DNA of 64,000 bases from Pseudobutyrivibrio sp. OR37 (GCF_900113655.1 NZ_FOQF01000007.1:1-64000), one strand, 5' to 3'; positions 43,499 through 53,890 are shown, counted from the stretch's first letter. The notes: generated by a model from the sequence alone, not told the origin. Translations and numbers: made by a program.

Positions 43499-43512
43499 AT
43501 CCCTACTCCTTC

Positions 43513-43776
43513 TTAGTCGCCAAGACCACTCTCTACAAGCTCAACAGCCTTTGCAAGAGCTGCTTCTTCATCAGAACCGTTGCAAACGATTTCGATTTCA
43601 GCACCACACTTAATGCATGCTGCCATAAGCATCATAACGCTCTTACCATCATACTCGTTACCATTGAATTTGATCTTTACATCAGCATCAAATGGAGTAA
43701 CTGCAGCTGAAAATACTGTAGCTGGACGCATGTGCATTCCCTGCTCATTTGTAACCTTAACTATTTTTGAAACCAT
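43513..43776 (-). CDS. ptsH: Phosphocarrier protein HPr
   Basis: An 87-residue HPr with phosphohistidine His15 (EQGMHMRPA) and the regulatory Ser46 (GKSVMMLMAA), the site of HPr kinase. Next to ptsI, it is the general PTS carrier; a second HPr-like gene lies at 3717-3983. Start follows GAAAGGAG. It is transcribed after the terminator of fruA, probably from its own promoter in 43784-43880. Confidence 0.96.
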   Translation of the reverse strand: MVSKIVKVTNEQGMHMRPATVFSAAVTPFDADVKIKFNGNEYDGKSVMMLMAACIKCGAEIEIVCNGSDEEAALAKAVELVESGLGD

Positions 43777-43873
43777 AAAATAACTCCTTTCGTTTCAACA
43801 AGTTGACAAAAATATTATTTTCTTTTTTATATCTCTATACTCCATAGCTTCCCAGGGTCTACAGAGTACAAAA

Positions 43874-43915
43874 ACATAAAAACCCACTCCGAGAGCCGAA
43901 GCTCTCGGAAAGGGT
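43874..43915 (-). terminator. Intrinsic terminator of fruA
   Basis: CCGAGAGC-TTCG-GCTCTCGG, extended by ACCC/GGGT, then TTTTTATG on the minus strand, about 70 bp after the fruA stop. Confidence 0.88.
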
Positions 43916-43982
43916 AATTATATAATAATTTCTGATTTTTTTCAAAACTTATTTATATCTTACTCAATAAATTATTAATTTA

Positions 43983-45890
43983 TTATTCTTCCACGTTCTT
44001 CTTAAGTAATCCTAAGAGTAAGCAGCTTACTACAGAACCGATTGCAAGTGCTACAAGGTAAAGTGCCCAGTTTCCAACTACAGGGAATACGAAGATTCCA
44101 CCGTGAGGAGCCATAAGTGTACACTTGAATACCATTGAAAGTGCACCAGCTACACCAGAACCTACCATAAGTGATGGGATTACGTGAAGTGGATCTGCTG
44201 CTGCATAAGGGATAGCACCCTCTGTGATGAAGCAGAAGCCCATGATAAAGTTAACTGGACCAGCCTTTCTCTCAGCAACTGTAAACTTCTTAGGGAAGAT
44301 AAGTGTTGCAAGAGCGATAGCGATTGGAGGAACCATACCACCAACCATAACTGCTGCCATAATCATCCAGCCTACTTCGTTCTGCTCTGCAAGAGCTGCT
44401 GTACCGAATACATAAGCTGCCTTGTTAAGTGGGCCACCCATATCTGTTGCCATCATTGCACCAAGGATAATTCCAAGAGGTACAAGTGATGTTGTTCCCA
44501 TGCTAGAAAGAACACCAGAAATCCAAGCGTTAAGTGCACCAACGATTGGGTTGATTGCACACATAATGATACCGATTACTGTAATACCACAAAGTGGGTA
44601 AATAAGTACTGGCTTAATACCTTCAAGAGACTGTGGAAGCTTATCGCAAAGCTTCTCAAGCCACTTCATGAAGTAACCAGCTGCAAAACCTGCTACTAAT
44701 GCGCCAAGGAAAGCTGAAGGAACAGCTCCACCTGGATTAGCAAATGTAGCACCACTTGCTGCAAGAGCACCACCTACGAAACCAACTGCAAGACCTGGTC
44801 TGTCAGCGATTGACTGTGCAATGAAACCAGCAAGAATTGGAAGCATGAAGCCAAATGCTGCGCCACCAATTGTCTTGAACCAAGCAGCTACAGGTGTGTT
44901 AGAACCGAAGTTGCTAGGATCAATTGAGTAATCATCAAGCAAGAATGCGATAGCGATAAGGATACCACCACCAATAACGAATGGAAGCATGTGTGATACA
45001 CCATTCATCAAATGCTTATAAAGCTGTCTACCAAGTGACTCGTTAGAATCATCAGACTTCTTTGATACAGCTCCTGTATGATGATATACAGATGCTGTCT
45101 TTGCCTTTTCAAATAACTTCTCTGGCTCATGAATAGCTTCCTTTGTTGAAGCGAAAACTACCTTCTTGCCATCGAACTGACCCATATCAATATTCTTGTC
45201 TACAGCAACGATAACTGCGTCAGCCTCTTCAATTTCCTTTGCTGTAAGTGGATCCTTAGCTCCGCCTGAGCCATCCTTTTCTACTCTGAAGGCTACACCA
45301 AGTTCCTTAGCCTTCTGCTCTAATGACTCTGCTGCCATGAAAGTATGTGCAATACCTGTTGGGCATGCTGTAACAGCAACAATCTTTGTTGTGCCTGCTG
45401 CTGGAGCATCCTTCTTTGCAGAAGCTGCATCCTTCTCTGCTTCCTTAGCATCGATAAGCTTTAAGAACTCATCTACTGAATTTGCCTCTACAAGTGTCTT
45501 GCAGAATGCTGGGTCCATAAGAAGCTGCATAAGCTTTGCTAATACCTCAAGATGTGTATCAGCGCCACCCTCTGGTGCTGCAATCATGAATAAGAGATTA
45601 GATGGCTTACCATCCATAGCCTTGTAATCAACACCTTCTGGACATGTGATAGCAACAAGACCTGCCTTTGCAACAGATGCTGATTTGCCATGAGGAACAG
45701 CGATGCCGTTTCCTATAGCTGTGCTACCTTTTGCCTCACGAGCAAGGATAGCCTCCTTGAATCCTGCCACGTCCTTTAAGTTGCCTACTTCGTTGTGAAG
45801 AGCAATAAGTTTGTCGATTGCTTCATCCTGGTTTGCTAAAGAAACCTGAAGCTTAATCCCTCTAGGATCAATGAACTCTGAAATTTTCAT
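43983..45890 (-). CDS. fruA: PTS fructose transporter, EIIABC fusion
   Basis: Imports fructose as fructose-1-phosphate. The 635-residue protein is EIIA (1-150; phosphohistidine in GIAVPHGKSA), EIIB (about 168-265; TACPTGIAHTFMAAE with phosphocysteine) and EIIC (about 290-635; GLAVGFVGG, GPLNKAAYVFG, CFITEGAIPYAAADP). Operon order fruR-fruK-fruA is canonical, with 11 bp to fruK. Confidence 0.96.
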   Translation of the reverse strand: MKISEFIDPRGIKLQVSLANQDEAIDKLIALHNEVGNLKDVAGFKEAILAREAKGSTAIGNGIAVPHGKSASVAKAGLVAITCPEGVDYKAMDGKPSNLLFMIAAPEGGADTHLEVLAKLMQLLMDPAFCKTLVEANSVDEFLKLIDAKEAEKDAASAKKDAPAAGTTKIVAVTACPTGIAHTFMAAESLEQKAKELGVAFRVEKDGSGGAKDPLTAKEIEEADAVIVAVDKNIDMGQFDGKKVVFASTKEAIHEPEKLFEKAKTASVYHHTGAVSKKSDDSNESLGRQLYKHLMNGVSHMLPFVIGGGILIAIAFLLDDYSIDPSNFGSNTPVAAWFKTIGGAAFGFMLPILAGFIAQSIADRPGLAVGFVGGALAASGATFANPGGAVPSAFLGALVAGFAAGYFMKWLEKLCDKLPQSLEGIKPVLIYPLCGITVIGIIMCAINPIVGALNAWISGVLSSMGTTSLVPLGIILGAMMATDMGGPLNKAAYVFGTAALAEQNEVGWMIMAAVMVGGMVPPIAIALATLIFPKKFTVAERKAGPVNFIMGFCFITEGAIPYAAADPLHVIPSLMVGSGVAGALSMVFKCTLMAPHGGIFVFPVVGNWALYLVALAIGSVVSCLLLGLLKKNVEE

Positions 45891-45901
45891 TATATTCCCT
45901 C

Positions 45902-46807
45902 CTACAATCCTTTATATAATTCTTCTATATCAGCGGCTTTTGCTAAGCCGTCTGAGAACGCTGTTGCCGAGCCAGCTGCTGTCCCCATCTTAAGAGCTGT
46001 CTCGTAATCCTTTGATTTCATATAGCCTGCAACAAAGCCTGCTACCATGGAATCACCTGCACCAACGGAATTTCTAACAGTTCCCTTTGGTACGCCGATA
46101 CGATAACGATTACCGTTTTCATCAACAAGCATCGCACCGTCACCAGCCATTGAAATAAGCACGTTTCTTGCACCCATTTCCTGGAGCTTCTTTGCTCCCT
46201 CATATATCTCATCGTCGGTAGTTAAAATCTTTCCAACGATTTCACCAAGTTCAAAATTGTTTGGCTTAATTAAGAATGGATGATATTTTAATACGTTTGT
46301 AAGAAGATCCTTTGTAGCATCAACTACAAATTCAATACCCTTACCATCTAGCATTGAAAGAATCCTTTCGTATACATCGTCTGGTAGTGTCTTTGGAATA
46401 GAACCAGCAAGTACAAGCACATCACCTGCAACAAGCTTTGAGAGCTTATCGAAAAGTGCCTTCTGAGATTCATCATCAATCTTTGGACCCTGAGCATTAA
46501 TCTCTGTCTCGTCTGTTGCTTTAAGCTTTACGTTGATTCGTGAGATTCCTTCTTTTAATTCGATGAAATCTGTATCAATTCCAGCGGCCTTAACACCTTC
46601 ATCGATAGCATGACCTGTAAATCCGGCGATAAAACCTAATGCGGTACTTTTTAAACCGAGTTCTGAAAGAACCATTGAAACATTGATTCCCTTTCCTCCA
46701 AAGTAGTACTCTTCACTTGCGGAACGGTTTGTCATGCCCGGAAGTAAATCACCATCCATACGCACAACATAATCAAGTGCTGGGTTAAAAGTAACTGTGT
46801 AAATCAT
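45902..46807 (-). CDS. fruK: 1-phosphofructokinase
   Basis: Phosphorylates fructose-1-phosphate to fructose-1,6-bisphosphate. The 301-residue PfkB/ribokinase-family enzyme begins MIYTVTFNPALDYVVRM, has the glycine-rich GGKGINVSMVLSELG near residue 38 and the catalytic GAGDSMVAGFVAGY (Asp near 247). It sits between fruR and fruA. Confidence 0.96.
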   Translation of the reverse strand: MIYTVTFNPALDYVVRMDGDLLPGMTNRSASEEYYFGGKGINVSMVLSELGLKSTALGFIAGFTGHAIDEGVKAAGIDTDFIELKEGISRINVKLKATDETEINAQGPKIDDESQKALFDKLSKLVAGDVLVLAGSIPKTLPDDVYERILSMLDGKGIEFVVDATKDLLTNVLKYHPFLIKPNNFELGEIVGKILTTDDEIYEGAKKLQEMGARNVLISMAGDGAMLVDENGNRYRIGVPKGTVRNSVGAGDSMVAGFVAGYMKSKDYETALKMGTAAGSATAFSDGLAKAADIEELYKGL

Positions 46808-46825
46808 TAGCTTTCCTCCTAAATA

Positions 46826-47587
46826 TTACTCCTCGCATACCTTAACAACAGTATGATTCATGTATTCCTTAGCAGCGGCCTTGTCTGTAATAATGGTACA
46901 TTCATTGATAGCCGCAAAAGTAACGGAATTTATTTGGTCGAATTTGCTATGGTCAGCCAATATAAATGACTTATAGGAATGCCTAATGGCCTCTGTCTTT
47001 ATCATGGCTTCATCAACATCTGGTGTGGTGTAGCCTGCCAGCATGGAAATACCGTTTGTTCCCATGAAAGCCTTTGTAAAATGATATTTACGGATAAATT
47101 CCACACAATCTGGACCAACTACTGCTTCAGTAGAGCCCTTTAGACGACCTCCAATCATAATGGTCTCCAGGCCTTTATCCATAAGCTTTTTAGCATGTAC
47201 AACACCGTTTGTGATGTATTTAGCATTTCGATTGTCTATGTAATCAATCAAACTAAGTGTAGTGGTGCCTGCATCGATATATACAAAATCATTATCCGCA
47301 ATAAGGCTGGCTGCATATCTGCTAATCAAATCCTTTTCAGCTACATGCTTTTTAGCCTTCTGACCAACTGCATCCTCCTTGGTATTAACATCCAAGGCTG
47401 ATTTGGCAGTAGCGCCTCCGAAAACCTTTACTAAAAGCTGTGCCTTATTCAATTCCGTAATATCCCTACGAATAGTAGCTGCTGATGTATCAAGTAAATC
47501 CACCAGCTCATTTACTGAAACAGCTTTCTTTTCATTTACTATTTCAACTATTCTAGTTCTGCGTTCTTCTGTAAGCATCTCATACAC
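46826..47587 (-). CDS. fruR: DeoR-family fructose operon repressor
   Basis: A 253-residue repressor: N-terminal winged helix (MLTEERRTRIVEIVNEKKAVSVNELVDLLDTSAATIRRDITELNKAQLLVKVFGGA) and a C-terminal sugar-phosphate sensor domain (VYIDAGTTTLSLIDYI, TNGVVHAKKL, MIGGRLKGSTEAVVGP). DeoR-type FruR releases DNA with fructose-1-phosphate. It heads the fru operon and probably represses itself via the operator at 47593-47620. Confidence 0.93.
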   Translation of the reverse strand: MYEMLTEERRTRIVEIVNEKKAVSVNELVDLLDTSAATIRRDITELNKAQLLVKVFGGATAKSALDVNTKEDAVGQKAKKHVAEKDLISRYAASLIADNDFVYIDAGTTTLSLIDYIDNRNAKYITNGVVHAKKLMDKGLETIMIGGRLKGSTEAVVGPDCVEFIRKYHFTKAFMGTNGISMLAGYTTPDVDEAMIKTEAIRHSYKSFILADHSKFDQINSVTFAAINECTIITDKAAAKEYMNHTVVKVCEE

Positions 47588-47592
47588 CCCTT

Positions 47593-47620
47593 GAACAATT
47601 TCGATTACTTTTGATTGTTC
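47593..47620 (-). promoter_or_regulatory. Predicted FruR operator
   Basis: GAACAAT and ATTGTTC arms enclose TCAAAA and TCGAAA half-sites; a TTTGATTG half-site lies further upstream (47652-47662 region). Position is at the predicted transcription start, suitable for autorepression. Confidence 0.6.
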
Positions 47621-47627
47621 TAAGGTT

Positions 47628-47656
47628 AGAATAACATCATTTGTTCATTCATGCAA
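47628..47656 (-). promoter_or_regulatory. Sigma-A promoter of the fru operon
   Basis: TTGCAT (47651-47656), 17 nt, TATTCT (47628-47633) on the minus strand. Confidence 0.7.
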
Positions 47657-47734
47657 TCAAACTCAATCATAAAAACTCACAGATAATCAATTTCAGTCAT
47701 TTTAACCAAAACCGTGTGTCACTTTTTGTATGTT

Positions 47735-50700
47735 TTACTTATGGGTTTCCTTGTCCTCATACATATGTCTATCTGCAATATTGATTAATTCATGCTCATC
47801 CTTGGCTTCTGAGTAAAAGGCAGAACCAATTGATGCCCGAACCTTTATATCTAAGCCTGCAATTCTACGTATTCTATTAAACTTTACGTTCAACTCATGT
47901 ATGATGCTTTTATTTTCTATTTCTGATTTGAACTGATGTAAAACTGCAAATTCATCTCCGCCAATTCTGAAGGCCACGCTATTATTTGCGGTTACATTTC
48001 TAATGATTGATGCCGCCTTCTTTAGGACTTCATCTCCAAAATCATGGCCGTACATATCGTTGATTTGCTTGAACCTATCTATATCGATTAAAAACATCAC
48101 AAAATCTGTGTTGTCCTCTTCAAATTGAGCAATGTATTTTTTTATGATGTCGTCGAAGGCACGGCGGTTTAACATACCAGTTAATTCATCTGTCCTTGAT
48201 AGATATTCCAGCTTGTCTCGTTCTGCAAGCTGCTCCGTCACATCACTGAAAAATCCTATCAGACCAAGAGTTTCACCATTCACCTTAAATGGCTGTTTGC
48301 TGGCTCGAATCTTTCTTACTTCACCATGAACAATGCATTCACCTTCAACATTTTTAATGATTTCTCCATTATTGATTACCGCAAGTTCATCCTTTTTGAA
48401 TGGTTCGGGGTTGATATGCCAACCCATATCTTCATCGGTTTTGCCAATAATGCTATCAACACTCTTTAGTCCGTAATAGTCAAGAAACATTTGATTTGCG
48501 CCAACAAATCTACGATGCATATCCTTCCAAAATACTCCCACTGGCACCAATCTCAATATGTTCTCAAAAGCATATTTTTCAACCTTATCCTTTGGATTCT
48601 CAAAGGGATTAATCATTTCCTCTTTGCCATTTTCTATAAAAGCATTCATGAAATATGAGAATTCTTTGGTTGCCATAGATAGCGCCGCCAACATAACCTC
48701 TTTTTCTAGGAAATTTATGATCTTTATTGTAATTGACTTCCAGGTATAATTATTATCTGGCTCACGCACTCTGAAAAAGGCTATCTTTACTCCATTCTTT
48801 TCACTGGCAAGCCTCTCCCTAACTGTGGTGATATCCATGTATTGTAAAAATACTTCTTTATCATTCTTATGAATTTTTACCTCAGAAATTTTTTCTATTA
48901 TTTCATTTGGCTTTTTTCCCTTTGTATCAACGTGAAGTGCACTATTGGTCAGATATATATTTTCATAATAATCATTGTCTAAACCATATAAATCTATACA
49001 CTCATAGAAGGAAAAAAGATAGTTGCTGACGATAGAGTTCTTATGCTCATAGCTTTCGTTCAAATGCTTTGACAAAGACCTCAGTGAAAATAAAAATGCT
49101 TCATTCTGGTTTTCTTTATTTAGTGCAAGATACCTTACTCTGATATTAATTATGCGACCGCTGGATACATATTCCATGCTCTCTGCTTTGCCGGAAAGCT
49201 TTGAGGCGTTGCATAAATCAATAAATCCGTCACGCCTCATCCAGTTACGGCCCTGATTGTTAATCAAACGTTCAACTATATCTATACTGTCGCAACCGAA
49301 TAAACTCATTTCTCTTCTAAAGGCTTCGTTGCTATAGGCAATTGTCCACTTGCCATTGTTTAATAATCCAATTGCCAGTGGTAAATCATGGCTATAATCC
49401 ATAGTCTTGGCTTCGCCCTCTAGTGGATTTTGCTTCAGCAAATCTACCTTACCAACTTCGTTGTAGAATTTCCTATTTTCGTATTTCTCATATTGAAGGC
49501 CAGCTCTTTCTAAACATTCAATTCCTTCATCAAAAGGCATAGGCCTGCCGATTAAATATCCTTGAATCAGCTCGCAGCCTATAGTTTTTAAGAAATCTCT
49601 CTGCTCCTCTGTCTCCACGCCCTCTGCAAGTGTGTGGAAGCCTAGATTTTTCAGCATTGAAACCATGTGTCTGATGATAATCTTGCCATCATCAGAGGAT
49701 TCAAAGCCTCGCAAAAATTCCATATCGATTTTTACAAGATCAAATTCAAAATTCTTTAATACATTAAGGGATGAATAGCCACTTCCAAAATCATCCATCC
49801 ACACGCCGTAGCCCTTTTCACGAAGACGTGCTATCTGCTCCTGGATAAACCTTGGATTCTCCATCAACACACTTTCTGTAATCTCAAATTTGAACAGGCT
49901 TTTATCTATATCATATTTTTCAGAAAGTTCATCAATAAATGGAACAATGTCTAGTGACTCGAAATCTAATCTAGACAGATTGATAGATACAGGTACCGCC
50001 TCTTTTCGGCCCTGCTTACGAATTCTCGAAATATTAGAAAACACCTGCTCCATAACATAGGTGTCCAATTTATGAATCAGTCTGTGCTCTTCAAGAACAG
50101 ATATAAATTCGTTTGGATACACTACGCCTTTGACAGGATCAATCCAGCGCACCAACGCTTCCCAACCACATACTTTACCCGTAAGGGTTCTAACTATAGG
50201 CTGGTAATAAACCTGAATATAGCCTTCTCTTAGGGCCTCATCCAGATTGTCTAAAATAAATTGCTTACGAATTAATGTGCCACCTAGCTCATCATCGTAA
50301 AACTTGTAATCTACATCGTATTTCTTTTTAATGCTGGTGCAGGCCATTCTTGCCCTGTCACTGCACCTTACAACATCTGTAATCTCACCATCTAAAACAT
50401 AAACACCTGCCTTCAGCTCCAGATTTATGTTTTTCTGTATTTCTTTAACTCTATTTTTTATCTTAGAAATAAATGGAATGAGCTGAGTAGTTCCTACGCA
50501 GGCCACAAAATGATCCCCCGAAAATCTTGCTATCAGCTGATTTTCGAAAACATCCTTGAGGATTTCTGAAATTTTAATGAGGAGCGCATCACCTTTTTCA
50601 AAGCCATAATTTGCATTGAATAATTTAAAATTATCCATATCAAAAAAGACAAAGGCATATTTTGTTACATCCTCAGCGGTATCTATAAGCTCCTGAGCCC

Positions 50701-50776
50701 ACACATAAAAGGCTTGTTTTTCAAGCAAGCCAGTCAGCTCATCCCTGTTATCTTTCAACAACTCTGTCTTATCCAT
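47735..50776 (-). CDS. c-di-GMP enzyme with degenerate GGDEF, EAL, PAS and intact GGDEF domains
   Basis: A 1013-residue cytoplasmic signalling protein. First GGDEF (about 10-165) has SGDHF (86-90) in place of the active motif, so it is likely catalytically dead and may bind GTP. EAL (about 170-420) is intact: EALVRW (206-211), NLSRL, EITES, DDFGSGYSS, KIDMEFL, EGVET and QGYLIGRP. A long middle with no named motif follows, then PAS (about 730-850) with PVGVFWKDMHRRFVGANQMFLDYYG, and a C-terminal GGDEF at 939-943. It could both make and hydrolyse c-di-GMP. The order with EAL before PAS-GGDEF is unusual. Confidence 0.9.
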   Translation of the reverse strand: MDKTELLKDNRDELTGLLEKQAFYVWAQELIDTAEDVTKYAFVFFDMDNFKLFNANYGFEKGDALLIKISEILKDVFENQLIARFSGDHFVACVGTTQLIPFISKIKNRVKEIQKNINLELKAGVYVLDGEITDVVRCSDRARMACTSIKKKYDVDYKFYDDELGGTLIRKQFILDNLDEALREGYIQVYYQPIVRTLTGKVCGWEALVRWIDPVKGVVYPNEFISVLEEHRLIHKLDTYVMEQVFSNISRIRKQGRKEAVPVSINLSRLDFESLDIVPFIDELSEKYDIDKSLFKFEITESVLMENPRFIQEQIARLREKGYGVWMDDFGSGYSSLNVLKNFEFDLVKIDMEFLRGFESSDDGKIIIRHMVSMLKNLGFHTLAEGVETEEQRDFLKTIGCELIQGYLIGRPMPFDEGIECLERAGLQYEKYENRKFYNEVGKVDLLKQNPLEGEAKTMDYSHDLPLAIGLLNNGKWTIAYSNEAFRREMSLFGCDSIDIVERLINNQGRNWMRRDGFIDLCNASKLSGKAESMEYVSSGRIINIRVRYLALNKENQNEAFLFSLRSLSKHLNESYEHKNSIVSNYLFSFYECIDLYGLDNDYYENIYLTNSALHVDTKGKKPNEIIEKISEVKIHKNDKEVFLQYMDITTVRERLASEKNGVKIAFFRVREPDNNYTWKSITIKIINFLEKEVMLAALSMATKEFSYFMNAFIENGKEEMINPFENPKDKVEKYAFENILRLVPVGVFWKDMHRRFVGANQMFLDYYGLKSVDSIIGKTDEDMGWHINPEPFKKDELAVINNGEIIKNVEGECIVHGEVRKIRASKQPFKVNGETLGLIGFFSDVTEQLAERDKLEYLSRTDELTGMLNRRAFDDIIKKYIAQFEEDNTDFVMFLIDIDRFKQINDMYGHDFGDEVLKKAASIIRNVTANNSVAFRIGGDEFAVLHQFKSEIENKSIIHELNVKFNRIRRIAGLDIKVRASIGSAFYSEAKDEHELINIADRHMYEDKETHK

Positions 50777-50878
50777 ATTTTATCCTCAGGATATCTCCAC
50801 TTTAATAGAACTATATTAACATTCAATTGTGAATAATCTTTAGACAAAATATGTTGCTTATTTGACAAAAATAGTGGT

Positions 50879-52072
50879 CTATCTGATTTGGCACTCCTTG
50901 GCCAGATTTTCGAAGGCACTTAAGGAACGCTTAATCATTTCGTAGTCTACACAGTAGGCAATTCTTACATATCCAGGGCATCCGAAGGTGGTGGTGGAAA
51001 CCATGATTATGTGTTGTTTTTTACCTAATTCTACAAATTTATTCTCATCCTCAAATGGAGATTTCACCAAAAGATAAAAGGCACCTTCTGGTTTTACCAC
51101 TTCAAAGCCAAGCTCTGTAAGCTTTTCGTAAAGTAGCCTTCTATTTCTGTCGTAAAATTCCAAATCTACACCAACGTCCTGACATCTTCCGATTACAAGC
51201 TGGAATAGGGATGGAGCATTTACAAATCCCAATACTCTGTTGGCTACAACAAGTGCTCCTATAAGCTCCTTATATCCATCTGCATCCTTTGAAAGGGCGA
51301 GATAACCGATACGCTCGCCCGGCAATGAAAGTGTTTTGCTGTAGGAGTAGATGTAAATGCTGTTTTTGATGATTGAAGGAATATATGGAACAGTTGCATT
51401 ATCGTAGGCAAGCTCCCTGTATGGCTCATCACAAAGCACATAGATTGGATGTCCTACTCTAGCTTCTGCCTTTTCTACTATATCCCTTAATTTTTCGATA
51501 GTTTCCTTTGGGTAAATTCTTCCTGATGGATTATTAGGATTATTTACGATGATACACTTTGTTTTCTCAGTGATTTTTTCATCAAGCTCGGCCAAATTCA
51601 AATCAAAATCTGGCAAGCAAGGAGGTACTACAACAAGCTTTCCACCATAATTTGAAGCATAATTTTTGTATTCTCCAAAGAAAGGTGCAAAGGCTATAAC
51701 CTCATCCTCAGGATTAAGCATCGCTCTAAAGATGCAGTTCATAGCACCTGCAGCGCCTACCGTCATGATTATATCCTCCATAGAATAATCCATTCCAAAT
51801 GCTTTATTCAGATGCTTTGCAACAGCCTCTCTAGTCTCATCAAAGCCTGCGTTTTTCATATAGCCATGGACATAAGCATCAGTGTTCTCCTTTAGCACAT
51901 CACCAATAGCCTTTGTTACCTGTTCAGGCACTGGCGATGCAGGATTTCCCAAGCTGAAATCATACACATTTTCCTTGCCCACTACCTGAGCCATCTGCAG
52001 GCCTTCCTCAAACAGCTTTCTTATTACAGAACTTCCAGCCACCAGGCTTTCCATATTTTTTGAAATAACCAT
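50879..52072 (-). CDS. Class I/II pyridoxal-phosphate aminotransferase
   Basis: A 397-residue fold-type I aminotransferase. Hallmarks are YDFSLGNPASPVPEQV, GAAGAMNCIFRAM, NNPNNPSGRIYP, the PLP-lysine motif YSYSKTLSLPGERIGY (Lys near 238) and the C-terminal GCPGYVRIAYCV with the carboxylate-binding arginine. Substrate most likely aspartate, alanine or an aromatic amino acid; the sequence does not decide. Its leader shows a terminator (52141-52183) that follows the MCP gene. Confidence 0.85.
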   Translation of the reverse strand: MVISKNMESLVAGSSVIRKLFEEGLQMAQVVGKENVYDFSLGNPASPVPEQVTKAIGDVLKENTDAYVHGYMKNAGFDETREAVAKHLNKAFGMDYSMEDIIMTVGAAGAMNCIFRAMLNPEDEVIAFAPFFGEYKNYASNYGGKLVVVPPCLPDFDLNLAELDEKITEKTKCIIVNNPNNPSGRIYPKETIEKLRDIVEKAEARVGHPIYVLCDEPYRELAYDNATVPYIPSIIKNSIYIYSYSKTLSLPGERIGYLALSKDADGYKELIGALVVANRVLGFVNAPSLFQLVIGRCQDVGVDLEFYDRNRRLLYEKLTELGFEVVKPEGAFYLLVKSPFEDENKFVELGKKQHIIMVSTTTFGCPGYVRIAYCVDYEMIKRSLSAFENLAKECQIR

Positions 52073-52358
52073 ATCCTCACCTCTTCGTCACTTTAAATCA
52101 TTAAACTGATAGTTATTATAACAAAAAATAGCCAAATAGCAAAAAAAGAGCTGCCCTCCAATTCATAGAATTAGAAAGCAGCCCCTATCCAATAACTGTT
52201 AACTCCATATTTAGTTTCCTTTCACGAATCATCCTTTAACTCAGCCCTTCGCATCAACCGGTAAGACCACTGCCAAATCGGATAATGGAGAATTGGTCCG
52301 AATGCTTGGACAATTCTTTTATTTCTTACCTTAATTATCGGATGATTCCATGGAAACT
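52073..52358 (-). other. Structured intergenic region between chemoreceptor and aminotransferase genes
   Basis: On the minus strand, GGTAAGA/TCTTACC encloses a hairpin GAATTGTCC/GGACCAATTC with one bulge, followed by purine-rich segments with GGATG and AAAGGAAACT, and then a terminator. This could be a leader of the aminotransferase gene or an MCP 3' UTR. I do not recognise a riboswitch. Confidence 0.4.
52141..52183 (-). terminator. Intrinsic terminator upstream of the aminotransferase gene
   Basis: GGGCTGC...GCAGCTC stem with inner AATTC/GAATT, then TTTTTTTG on the minus strand. Confidence 0.8.
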
Positions 52359-53840
52359 TTATACTTCACTCATACCTTTTCTTGAAATCTGCAAAATCTC
52401 ATGAAGGATATCCTTTGTTACCTCCATATCACTTTCGCAATCCTTGCTGATTGTTATGCTTGATTCAGATGATGCTGCAACCTCTTCAGATGTAGCTGAC
52501 AGGTTACTGATGGCATCCATAACCTTACCATTTGCATCAACACATCCGTCTACATTATCTGAAATAGCAGCCACACGCTTGCTCAAATCTGTAATCTTTT
52601 CTAGTATGATTCCAAATTTTTCGCCTGTCTCAACAATCATAGCGCTCTGCTCGTTTGCCGAATCTACGCTCCGCTTCATATTCGTAGATGCTGTATCTAC
52701 TCGATTAAGCAAATCGTCTATAGTAGATTCTATTTCTTCAGCAGATTCCTTTGTATGCTCGGATAATGCTCTAATTTCATCTGCAACTACAGCAAACCCC
52801 TTTCCTGCCTCACCAGCACGAGCTGCCTCGATTGAAGCATTAAGTGCAAGCAGGTTGGTCTGACCGGAGATATCAAGAATTGTTCCTACAATATCCTTAA
52901 CTGTTGAAGCTGATTCCTGAAGCTCCTCTGTCATTGTAGCTGTCTCTGCATTTATAGTAGAAGCCTCATCTGACTTTGCTCGTAGCCTTTCAATCAGATC
53001 ATTACCTTCGCTAATATTGCCTGTAACTTCATCAGAATTCCTTCTCATCGCCCTAGCCTGGTGTGCAATCTGCTCCAGGGATTCTGTAATATTGGAATTC
53101 ATTTCAGTTTGAGTCTGAATAGCCTCAGCCGTCAATGTGATAGATTGGCTAATCTGTTCTGCGGCATCTGCGCTAGAGCTTACCTTTTCTGCTAAAGCTT
53201 CCATAGCATCATTAGCATCCTCAAGCTTTGCTGCAATCTGACTGCCCGTAGCACTCATAACATCCGCATTTTCCTGTTGCTTTTTAGCAGCCTCTTCCAT
53301 TTCGTCTATTGTTTCTTTGTTCTGTTTTTCATTAAGTCTTACATAAACAATGCACATTAGAGAAATAAGAAACATAAATATGGTATCAGTTGTAACTGCA
53401 TTATGCCTATCTGCAACCTCTACTGAATATTTATAAAACAGCGGAATATACAATATGTTAATTACTACTGCTGCAATAGATGCAATTATTGTTACCGTTG
53501 TGTCTGTGAATAAAAGGGTTAGCATAAGTATTGCTGGTCCGAAGGCCCACATGTATGTAATGTGAACACAGCCTGACATCAATACGAAATAACTGGCGGT
53601 AAGACAAGCCATAAGCAAATATCTACCTCTTGTTCTGTGAGCATATTTAACAAAAACAATAATGCTCGCAATAAGTATAATCGTTTGGCTTACAGCCATC
53701 GAAGTAGTATTTATAAATGCTGGTCCCACTCGCTGAGCCTGATAAAGCACGGTGGCTAATAGTTCAAACACCTGGACAATAATCGCATATCTAAAAGCCA
53801 ACTTATTACTTTCAAATAAATGTTTCTCTTTAAGACTCAT
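52359..53840 (-). CDS. Methyl-accepting chemotaxis protein with multi-helix membrane sensor
   Basis: A 493-residue chemoreceptor. Residues 15-170 form about six transmembrane helices with no periplasmic ligand domain, followed by a coiled coil (about 175-230) and the signalling tip [34 protein letters not shown] (about 340-375). No HAMP domain is evident. It may sense membrane or intracellular signals. Start follows ATAGGAGGCAGAAT. Sits among motility-compatible genes but is alone in its transcript as far as I can see. Confidence 0.9.
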   Translation of the reverse strand: MSLKEKHLFESNKLAFRYAIIVQVFELLATVLYQAQRVGPAFINTTSMAVSQTIILIASIIVFVKYAHRTRGRYLLMACLTASYFVLMSGCVHITYMWAFGPAILMLTLLFTDTTVTIIASIAAVVINILYIPLFYKYSVEVADRHNAVTTDTIFMFLISLMCIVYVRLNEKQNKETIDEMEEAAKKQQENADVMSATGSQIAAKLEDANDAMEALAEKVSSSADAAEQISQSITLTAEAIQTQTEMNSNITESLEQIAHQARAMRRNSDEVTGNISEGNDLIERLRAKSDEASTINAETATMTEELQESASTVKDIVGTILDISGQTNLLALNASIEAARAGEAGKGFAVVADEIRALSEHTKESAEEIESTIDDLLNRVDTASTNMKRSVDSANEQSAMIVETGEKFGIILEKITDLSKRVAAISDNVDGCVDANGKVMDAISNLSATSEEVAASSESSITISKDCESDMEVTKDILHEILQISRKGMSEV

Positions 53841-53890
53841 ATTCTGCCTCCTATTATCCCTTTGATTACAGAATAGAATCTTTTTAGATT

